Part shown: positions 58,393 through 64,000 of the stretch, piece after piece
Position numbering within the stretch: position 1 is the first letter of the stretch
Layout of the letters: the number at the start of each line of letters is the position of its first letter
From: Risungbinella massiliensis
GTDB taxonomy: Bacteria > Bacillota > Bacilli > Thermoactinomycetales > Thermoactinomycetaceae
Reading direction: 5' to 3'
NCBI RefSeq assembly: GCF_000942395.1
Contig: NZ_LN812103.1
Location: 563,394 to 627,393 of the forward strand
DNA length: 64,000 nucleotides
Program-made: the position numbers and the translations under genes
The notes under the pieces: model-generated
What the model saw: only the letters and a program-made list of their open reading frames with translations
Database searches by the model: none
What the model was told of the DNA's origin: nothing

Positions 58393-60852
58393 ATGAGAGA
58401 ATATGTACATCAAGAGATTGAAAGTAAGTGGCAAAAGGTTTGGGATGAGCAAAAACTATATCAGACTGATCAGGACCCAAAGAAGCCAAAGTATTATGCA
58501 CTGGAACAGTTTCCATATCCATCTGGAGATGGTTTGCATATGGGACATGTGCGTGTTTATTCAATTGGCGATGTGGTAGCTCGTTTTCGCCGTATGAATG
58601 GATATCGGGTACTTCACCCTATGGGAGCAGACGCATTTGGTCTTCCCGCTGAAAATGCCGCTATCCAGCGTGGAGTGAATCCACGTGAATGGACAGTGAA
58701 TAACATGAAAAAGATCCGTAAAGAACAGGCGCTATTAGGTACTTCCTATGATTGGGATCGCTATGTAGGTTCTTGTCTGCCAGATTATTATCAAATGAAT
58801 CAGTGGCTCTTTTTGTTGTTCTATGAAAGAGGACTAGCATATCGTAAAAAAGCATCCGTTAACTGGTGCCCTAGTTGTGCAACAGTACTAGCTAATGAAC
58901 AAGTAGAGGACGGAAAATGCTGGCGTTGTGATTCAGAAGTAACCAAAAAAGAATTAGAGCAGTGGTTTTTGCGAATTACGGACTATGCAGAACGTCTTTT
59001 GACTGGGCTAGATGAATTGCCAGGCTGGCCTGATCGAGTACGAGCAATGCAACGTAACTGGATCGGGAAAAGTGTAGGAGCACATGTAACATTCACTTTG
59101 CCAGAACATGAAGAAAAGATCACTGTCTTTACCACACGTCCTGATACCTTGTATGGAGTAAGCTACATGGTGGTTGCACCAGAGCATCCATTGGTACCAC
59201 AACTGATCCAAGGCTACGAGAATCAACATGACATTGAGCAGTTTATTGAGGAGATGCGCAAACAGACGGAGATTGAACGTACCGCTACCGATGTAGAAAA
59301 AGTAGGTTACTTCACTGGTTCTTATGCAGTTCACCCATTGACAGGCGAACAAGTACCAATTTGGGTGGCCAACTATGTTTTGATGGATTATGGTACTGGT
59401 GCAGTCATGGGTGTTCCAGCCCATGATGAGCGCGACTTTGAATTTGCCAAGAAGTATGACTTGCCGATTCGTGTCGTCATTCAACCAGCAGCAGGGGAAG
59501 AGCTTGCCCTGCCACTTACCGCTGCGTATACCGAAGATGGACGAATAGTCAACTCTGGTAAATATGACGGAATGCCAAATCGCCAAGTGTTGCAACAAAT
59601 TGCCGAAGATCTAGCCAAGGAGGGGTATGGAGGAGCTACTGTCAACTACCGTTTGCGTGACTGGTTGATTTCTCGTCAACGTTATTGGGGTACTCCTATT
59701 CCGATGATCTATTGCGATCATTGTGGCACAGTACCAGTTCCAAAAGAGCAACTGCCCGTTGTGTTGCCGGAAGATGTTGTTTTCGATGGCAAACGGAATC
59801 CGTTGACTACCTCTGAATCTTTCGTTCATACCGATTGCCCTTCTTGTGGGAGAACAGCTCGTCGTGAGACTGATACGATGGACACTTTTGTAGACTCTTC
59901 ATGGTATTATTTGCGTTTTACGGATGCACACAACAGCGAGATACCTTTTACACCAGAGAAAGCAAATGACTGGATGCAAGTAGATGAATATATCGGAGGA
60001 ATTGAGCATGCAGTCTTGCATTTGCTTTATTCTCGATTCTTCACCAAAGTACTTTATGATGCAGGTATGGTAAATGTAGAAGAGCCATTTGCAAGCCTTT
60101 TGACCCAAGGGATGGTACTCAAAGATGGAAGCAAAATGTCTAAATCCAAAGGAAATGTGGTAAGCCCATTAGAGATTATTGACCGATATGGTGCAGACAC
60201 TGCCCGTCTCTTTATCCTGTTTGCGGCACCACCTGAGCGTGATTTGGACTGGAGCGATTCTGGTGTGGAAGGTAGTTATCGTTTCCTAAACCGGGTATGG
60301 CGCTTGGTTATGCAACATCAAGAACTATTTGGGAAAAAGCTTACTCCAGGCGAACTAAATAGTGAATCCAAAGAGCTTCGTCGACTCTTGCATCATACTA
60401 TCCAGAAAGTGACCTATGAGATCGGCGAACGGAATCATTTTAACACAGCGGTAAGTTCGATCATGGAATTAGTCAATGGTATCAACCAAATGGGCGAACA
60501 AGCAGATCCAGCAATTGTTCAAGAAGCATTGGAATCTTTGGTAATCCTTCTGGCACCATTTGTACCTCATGTTACGGAAGAACTGTGGCATGAAATGGGG
60601 AAAGATGGTAGCATCCATCTGGTTCGTTGGCCAGAATATGATGCATCTGCTCTTGTTTTAGATGAAGTAGAGATTGTGGTTCAGGTCAATGGCAAAGTTC
60701 GAGAGAAGTTGATGATCTCGACAAGTGCTGATCGAAAAGCGATAGAAGAGCAAGCTCTGAGTAACAGCAAGGTCCAAGCGCAGCTAGAAGGGAAGACAGT
60801 TCGTAAAGTAATTGTGGTTCCAAATAAATTGGTAAACATCGTAGCAAATTAA
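58393..60852 (+). CDS. leuS: leucine--tRNA ligase
   Basis: Class Ia LeuRS, 819 residues. The HIGH motif appears as PYPSGDGLHMGHVR, the CP1 editing domain includes TTRPDTLYGVSYMVV and GVPAHDERDFEFA, a zinc-binding segment is WCPSCATVLANEQV, and KMSKS appears as DGSKMSKSKGNVVSP. The C-terminal anticodon-binding and leucine-specific parts are complete (VQVNGKVREKL). ATG at 58390 or 58393 behind AAGAAGGA. Controlled by the T-box upstream. Confidence 0.97.
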   Translation: MREYVHQEIESKWQKVWDEQKLYQTDQDPKKPKYYALEQFPYPSGDGLHMGHVRVYSIGDVVARFRRMNGYRVLHPMGADAFGLPAENAAIQRGVNPREWTVNNMKKIRKEQALLGTSYDWDRYVGSCLPDYYQMNQWLFLLFYERGLAYRKKASVNWCPSCATVLANEQVEDGKCWRCDSEVTKKELEQWFLRITDYAERLLTGLDELPGWPDRVRAMQRNWIGKSVGAHVTFTLPEHEEKITVFTTRPDTLYGVSYMVVAPEHPLVPQLIQGYENQHDIEQFIEEMRKQTEIERTATDVEKVGYFTGSYAVHPLTGEQVPIWVANYVLMDYGTGAVMGVPAHDERDFEFAKKYDLPIRVVIQPAAGEELALPLTAAYTEDGRIVNSGKYDGMPNRQVLQQIAEDLAKEGYGGATVNYRLRDWLISRQRYWGTPIPMIYCDHCGTVPVPKEQLPVVLPEDVVFDGKRNPLTTSESFVHTDCPSCGRTARRETDTMDTFVDSSWYYLRFTDAHNSEIPFTPEKANDWMQVDEYIGGIEHAVLHLLYSRFFTKVLYDAGMVNVEEPFASLLTQGMVLKDGSKMSKSKGNVVSPLEIIDRYGADTARLFILFAAPPERDLDWSDSGVEGSYRFLNRVWRLVMQHQELFGKKLTPGELNSESKELRRLLHHTIQKVTYEIGERNHFNTAVSSIMELVNGINQMGEQADPAIVQEALESLVILLAPFVPHVTEELWHEMGKDGSIHLVRWPEYDASALVLDEVEIVVQVNGKVREKLMISTSADRKAIEEQALSNSKVQAQLEGKTVRKVIVVPNKLVNIVAN

Positions 60853-60853
60853 A

Positions 60854-61096
60854 TTATCCAAAAATCTCTAGCTCATTGATTAGTTGAGTTAGAGATTTTT
60901 TTGGAATATACATTTTCGAAATTCTCTTTTTTTGTATTTGGTAAACTGCTGTGATATACTCACTTTTGGGTATGAAAATACCTCCTCGATCAACTGCATA
61001 ACCATCTGTACTACCTTTCCTCAATAGCTGTTGTAATTCAGTAGCTATTGAGGAGAGGTAGACAGTGGGACACGTAGCAATAGACACAGCAACCAC
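60854..61096 (-). CDS. possible small protein antisense to the 61.1-kb leader
   Basis: On the minus strand AAAGGAGGAG is followed closely by GTG (61096) and an 80-codon frame (ATCPTVYLSSIATELQQLLR...SLTQLINELEIF). The SD is strong, but the first third of the frame is the inverted repeat of the plus-strand leader and the last third is the leuS terminator, so the frame may be an accident of palindromes. Wobble pairs in the hairpin favour plus-strand transcription. Confidence 0.25.
   Translation of the reverse strand: MVAVSIATCPTVYLSSIATELQQLLRKGSTDGYAVDRGGIFIPKSEYITAVYQIQKKRISKMYIPKKSLTQLINELEIFG
60862..60902 (+). terminator. terminator after leuS
   Basis: AAATCTCTAGCTCA and TGAGTTAGAGATTT pair, then TTTT. 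Confidence 0.8.
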
Positions 61097-61121
61097 GTCT
61101 CCTCCTTTATGAAAGGGGAGA
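61012..61121 (+). promoter_or_regulatory. two-hairpin leader of the 61.1-kb gene, SD in the second
   Basis: H1: TACCTTTCCTCAATAGCT (61012-61029) with AGCTATTGAGGAGAGGTA (61043-61060), 18 bp with one U-G on the plus strand. H2: TCTCCTCCTTT (61098-61108) with AAAGGGGAGA (61112-61121), one bulged base, burying the SD before the ATG at 61127. As in the B leaders, the H1 3' strand (GAGGAG) could compete for the anti-SD CTCCTC. Confidence 0.6.
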
Positions 61122-61126
61122 TACTC

Positions 61127-61354
61127 ATGACAATCTATGAACATATTAACAAAATCGTAGCAGAACAGATAACACTTTTTCATCCAAGCAAAAATTCTAA
61201 CAAAATCACAGCAGAAGAAGCTATTCGAGCTATATTAGGTGTCAAAAGTAAAAATCTAGCAAAGATATATCAAGTGGATAAAGCAGAAGTTGACACTCTT
61301 ATCAATCGAGAATTACAGAAATATTTGCCGTACCGCAGTTGTAGAACAACTTAG
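61127..61354 (+). CDS. small hypothetical protein with switch-like leader
   Basis: The 75-residue product (MTIYEHINKIVAEQITLF... AIRAILGVKSKNLAKIYQ) is probably helical and soluble. The ATG at 61127 is preferred over 61109, which lies in the loop of the SD hairpin. A terminator overlaps the stop codon (61343-61385). Unrecognised family; interest lies in the leader, which follows the same plan as those at 36-40 kb. Confidence 0.5.
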   Translation: MTIYEHINKIVAEQITLFHPSKNSNKITAEEAIRAILGVKSKNLAKIYQVDKAEVDTLINRELQKYLPYRSCRTT

Positions 61355-61386
61355 GAGATTCGTCTCCCGAGTTGTTCTTTATTTTT
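61343..61386 (+). terminator. terminator after the 61.1-kb gene
   Basis: AGAACAACT and AGTTGTTCT pair with inner GGAG/CTCC, then TTATTTTT. Confidence 0.75.
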
Positions 61387-61493
61387 CTGAAAGTGAAATT
61401 TTCATTTGTAGTCTTGCTGTCTATGAAGAGTAGTGGGATAAGTTCTTTTTTTTGGATCACACTATCCTTATCAGTACGAAAGGAGCTCGATCC

Positions 61494-61664
61494 ATGACAC
61501 AAGATCACGAACAACGTATCATATCGGAAACTGTACCAATCCACTCAGAAGGAGCAAGCAAAGAGCGTGATGAGGCGTTACATGCTAAAGGAACTCCTCT
61601 AGGAGAAGCAGTGCAAGTTAATAAAGAGAAAAAGGTTCAGGGAAGAAATTTTCCTGCTACATAG
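61494..61664 (+). CDS. small hydrophilic hypothetical protein
   Basis: From the ATG at 61494 (AAAGGAG 9 bases upstream) the 56-residue protein is highly hydrophilic (TQDHEQRIISETVPIHSEGA...KERDEALHAKGTPLGEAVQ) with no hydrophobic segment, probably disordered. It has a strong terminator directly after it. No family recognised. Confidence 0.5.
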   Translation: MTQDHEQRIISETVPIHSEGASKERDEALHAKGTPLGEAVQVNKEKKVQGRNFPAT

Positions 61665-61667
61665 AAT

Positions 61668-61706
61668 CAAAAAAGTTGCGAACCAATTAGGTTGGCAACT
61701 TTTTTT
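61668..61706 (+). terminator. terminator before comEA
   Basis: AAAAAGTTGC and GCAACTTTTTTT pair, with ACCAA/GGTTGG inside. Confidence 0.8.
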
Positions 61707-61770
61707 GATGAGAAGAAGGAAAATGTCATTTCTACTCGGAAATTGTTGGAAAAAGAAGAGAGGGATGACT

Positions 61771-62409
61771 GTGTTTGCATTTGAATGGACCCCACGTGAA
61801 AAATGGATCGCTACCATCGCAGGAGGTCTTTTAATCATTTTGGGAATCTTGTTTTGGGCAGGTCAGGAGGAAGACATTCGTTCTTCGCAGATGCAACCTT
61901 ATGCATCTACCAAACAGACAACGAAATCAGTGCCAACAGAAGGTAGTCTTTCCAAGGAAAATGAAAAAGGGGCAGAGCATCAAGTGGTGATTGATGTGAA
62001 GGGAGCAGTACAGCGTCCAGGGATCTATACCATGACTGCTCCCGTTCGAATTTATCAAGTAATTCAACAAGCAGGGGGAGTAATACCAGATGGAGATACT
62101 AGTAGTCTAAATTTAGCGGAGCAAGCGGTAGATGGTACGGTTCTATATGTTCCTCGAAAAGGAGAAACTCCCCCAGATATGGCTGGAAGCCAAAATTCGA
62201 GTAACAAAAACAGCCAAAAAATAAATATCAATACAGCAACTGCAGAAGAGTTAGATAAACTAAATGGACTAGGCCCCTCTAAAGCTAATGCGATAGTAGA
62301 GTACAGAAAAGAACATGGTAAGTTTCGGACAATGGAGGATCTAACTCAAGTACCTGGTATTGGAGAAAAGACGATCGAGCAGTTTCGAGATCAAGTCGAG
62401 GTGAAGTAA
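61771..62409 (+). CDS. comEA: competence protein ComEA (SLBB plus helix-hairpin-helix DNA receptor)
   Basis: ComEA binds DNA outside the membrane and passes it to ComEC. The protein has one N-terminal membrane helix (WIATIAGGLLIILGILFWAG), a spacer, an SLBB domain (VVIDVKGAVQRPGIYTM, RIYQVIQQAGGVI, LNLAEQAVDGTVLYVPRKGE) and a C-terminal (HhH)2 domain (ININTATAEELDKLNGLGPSKANAIVEYR, VPGIGEKTIEQFRDQV). GTG 61771 behind AGAGGG gives 212 residues; ATGs at 61705, 61723 and 61765 are in frame. comEB and comEC do not follow. Confidence 0.9.
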   Translation: MFAFEWTPREKWIATIAGGLLIILGILFWAGQEEDIRSSQMQPYASTKQTTKSVPTEGSLSKENEKGAEHQVVIDVKGAVQRPGIYTMTAPVRIYQVIQQAGGVIPDGDTSSLNLAEQAVDGTVLYVPRKGETPPDMAGSQNSSNKNSQKININTATAEELDKLNGLGPSKANAIVEYRKEHGKFRTMEDLTQVPGIGEKTIEQFRDQVEVK

Positions 62410-62462
62410 AACAGCCAACCTGATCTAAATGAAGGTTGGCTTAGGATGGTTCGATTATTTTT

Positions 62463-63659
62463 CTATAAGGTCGCTAAGACTTTTCGTATTTTGGTAAGAG
62501 CTAGGTCTAGTTCTTGTTGTGTAATGGTTAGTGGAGGAGCAAAACGGATTGTGTTATCATGAGTCTCTTTGCAGAGTACCCCTTCTTGCATCAATGCTTC
62601 ACAGTAGGGGCGAGCTTTTTCTTGTAGTTCTACTCCGATAAACAGACCTTTTCCTCTTACTTTTTTGATTTTAGGATGCTCCATTTTTTGTAATTCGCTC
62701 AAGAAATAGTTTCCAAGTTCGCGAGAACGGCTAGGTAGATCTTCTTCTATTAGTACATCTAATGCTGCGATCGCGACCGCACATGCAAGGGGATTGCCTC
62801 CAAAAGTAGAGCCATGAGAGCCTGGTTCAAAGACACTGAGAATCTCACGATCGGCTGCCACAGCGGAGATTGGCATAATTCCCCCACCAAGTGCTTTTCC
62901 GAGAATATAGAGGTCCGGAACGACTTCCTCCCAATCACATGCAAAGGTCTTTCCTGTTCTCCCAAAGCCTGTTTGAATTTCATCTGCTACAAAGAGGACA
63001 TTTGCTTCTTGGCAAATTTGGTGGGCATCGCGAAGGTAGCCCGTTGGTGGAATGATTACTCCCGCTTCACCTTGAATTGGTTCCAAGAGGAAAGCAGCGG
63101 TATGTGGATTGATTGCTTCACGAAGAGCAGTTAGGTCTCCATAGGGAACCACACGAAAACCTGGAGTTAGCGGTCCAAAGCCACGTTGATACTCCGGATT
63201 GGAAGAGAGGGAGACTGCAGTTATTGTTCGACCATGAAAGTTATCTTCACAGACGATGATCTCTGCTTGGTTTTCTGGAATTCTTTTTTTCTCATAAGCC
63301 CAACGTCGTACAGCTTTAATCGCCGTTTCTACTGCTTCTGCTCCTGTATTCATCGGTAGGACCATTTGTTTACCAGTGATTGCAGAGACTTTTTCATAGA
63401 AAGTACCCAGTTGTTCATTGTGAAAAGCACGGGAAGTAAGTGTGATTTTATCTGCTTGTTCTTTAAGTGCTTGGATCAATCGAGGGTGACGATGACCATG
63501 GTTGAGCGCAGAATATGCACTTAACATATCCATATAGCGTTTGCCATCTGCATCTTCTACCCATACCCCTTCTCCACGAGTTATTACAATAGGGAGTGGA
63601 TGATAGTTACGTGCACCATAGTGATCTGTTAAATCAATAATAGCTTTATTTTGTGACAT
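62463..63659 (-). CDS. rocD: ornithine--oxo-acid transaminase
   Basis: A class III PLP aminotransferase of 398 residues that converts ornithine to glutamate semialdehyde in arginine/ornithine use. The opening [22 protein letters not shown] is specific to ornithine aminotransferases; [14 protein letters not shown]-like [16 protein letters not shown] precedes Lys255 in ILGKALGGG, the PLP lysine. The start is ATG 63659 with AAGGAGG 10 bases upstream, not the longer frame to 63746. It lies convergent to comEA. Confidence 0.93.
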   Translation of the reverse strand: MSQNKAIIDLTDHYGARNYHPLPIVITRGEGVWVEDADGKRYMDMLSAYSALNHGHRHPRLIQALKEQADKITLTSRAFHNEQLGTFYEKVSAITGKQMVLPMNTGAEAVETAIKAVRRWAYEKKRIPENQAEIIVCEDNFHGRTITAVSLSSNPEYQRGFGPLTPGFRVVPYGDLTALREAINPHTAAFLLEPIQGEAGVIIPPTGYLRDAHQICQEANVLFVADEIQTGFGRTGKTFACDWEEVVPDLYILGKALGGGIMPISAVAADREILSVFEPGSHGSTFGGNPLACAVAIAALDVLIEEDLPSRSRELGNYFLSELQKMEHPKIKKVRGKGLFIGVELQEKARPYCEALMQEGVLCKETHDNTIRFAPPLTITQQELDLALTKIRKVLATL

Positions 63660-63747
63660 AGTAGTTTTCCTCCTTGGACTGTTAATAGGCTTGCTTACAA
63701 GCTTTTTGCATTTTAAAGTGAAGTCGTTCGTTAGTTCATAGATCATA

Positions 63748-63828
63748 GAACGGAGAGGATTTTGATCTAGGGAGCGACTTTGTCATTGGAACAAAGCGAG
63801 TTTGATCAAGATTCTTGGAGTGGGAGTA
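63748..63828 (+). repeat. dispersed palindromic repeat, copy R6
   Basis: TTTGATCTAGGGAGCGACTT and GCGAGTTTGATCAAGATTCT match R5 and R2. Same orientation as all other copies, although the nearest gene (rocD) is on the minus strand. Confidence 0.75.
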
Positions 63829-63901
63829 GTTCCAAATAGAAAAAGAAACGTTTCTTTTTTTTGTATGAAATTACTTCTAGAAAAAATGGACTTTACTAAA
63901 A

Positions 63902-63915
63902 TGATAACGCTTTCA
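63902..63915. promoter_or_regulatory. candidate cre site upstream of rocD
   Basis: TGATAACGCTTTCA differs from the CcpA consensus TGWAARCGYTWNCW at one position. It lies 243 bases before rocD, so it may serve rocD or a gene beyond the edge. Confidence 0.35.
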
Positions 63916-64000
63916 TAATGATTGTATCGTATTTTCCTGTGATTGGGATAGAACCTTCTCTTTTCTCCCTAATTTCTGTCATGTACAATAGAAAAAGCAT

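Larger units (their letters stand above)
63660..64000. other. intergenic stretch at the right edge
   Basis: It holds repeat R6 (63748-63828), a palindrome AAAGAAACGTTTCTTT (about 63842-63857) and a cre-like site (63902-63915). No coding frame was seen; any gene that these sites serve to the right lies outside the window. Confidence 0.6.

Noticed and set aside
59008-59598. 196-codon frame antisense to leuS
   Set aside because: Antisense of conserved LeuRS editing domain, Cys/His/Trp-rich and without SD.
3056-63828. Repeat R as an insertion sequence
   Set aside because: Copies are ~75 bp without a transposase, so only a non-autonomous or REP-like element can be claimed.

Overview
The window looks like chromosomal DNA of a low-GC, spore-forming Gram-positive bacterium of the order Bacillales. 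This rests on an uninterrupted sigma-K gene, a Spo0M gene, two T-box leaders (alaS, leuS), many TTG/GTG starts with strong AGGAGG-type ribosome sites, and two gene strings that follow Bacillus order: recD2 / PRC-barrel / AI-2E / alaS / ireB / ruvX / DUF1292 / mltG (1-11 kb) and yqeG / yqeH / aroE / nadD / yqeK / rsfS (51-55 kb). A thermoactinomycete-like family is my guess only; no rRNA or tRNA gene is present to settle it.

Layout. 0-11 kb: recombination, translation and cell-wall housekeeping genes, with mltG duplicated in tandem. 11.8-14 kb: uppP and spo0M. 14.1-18 kb: histidine-degradation genes hutG-hutU-hutI (no hutH here). 18-24 kb: DUF2179 membrane protein, a CurA-like reductase, a TPR protein, an EamA transporter and sigK. 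24.4-29.8 kb: a tightly coupled five-gene operon (KAS III-like synthase, ATP-grasp ligase, NAD-dependent epimerase, metallo-hydrolase, CapK/F390-type adenylating enzyme) that looks like a small biosynthetic pathway of unknown product. 30-32.4 kb: CopC-CopD and an ArsR-type regulator. 32.4-42 kb: an accessory region with small membrane peptides, a HAD-TPR fusion, deleted pseudogenes and two tandemly duplicated families of unknown ~300-residue proteins (A1, B remnant, A2, B1, B2). 42-46 kb: a fructose/mannose-type PTS with its PRD regulator. 46-51 kb: ZIP transporter, a tiny zinc-ribbon gene, an M24 peptidase, a frameshifted NADAR gene, DedA and a lipoprotein. 51-55.4 kb: the yqe cluster. 55-64 kb: NlpC/P60 endopeptidase, FUSC-type membrane protein, leuS, small genes, comEA and rocD.

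The most unusual signals are in RNA and repeats. The A and B genes, two small membrane-peptide genes at 32.5-33.4 kb and a small gene at 61.1 kb all have long 5' leaders in which one stable hairpin is followed by a second helix that covers the Shine-Dalgarno region. Between paralogues the differences keep the pairing (G-U swaps and one full A-U to U-A change), and in several the upstream hairpin carries a second SD-like strand that could compete for the same anti-SD. This reads as a family of translational switches. Separately, a ~75-bp imperfect palindromic repeat occurs at least six times, always in the same orientation, in housekeeping intergenic gaps, including directly before alaS and overlapping the start of aroE.
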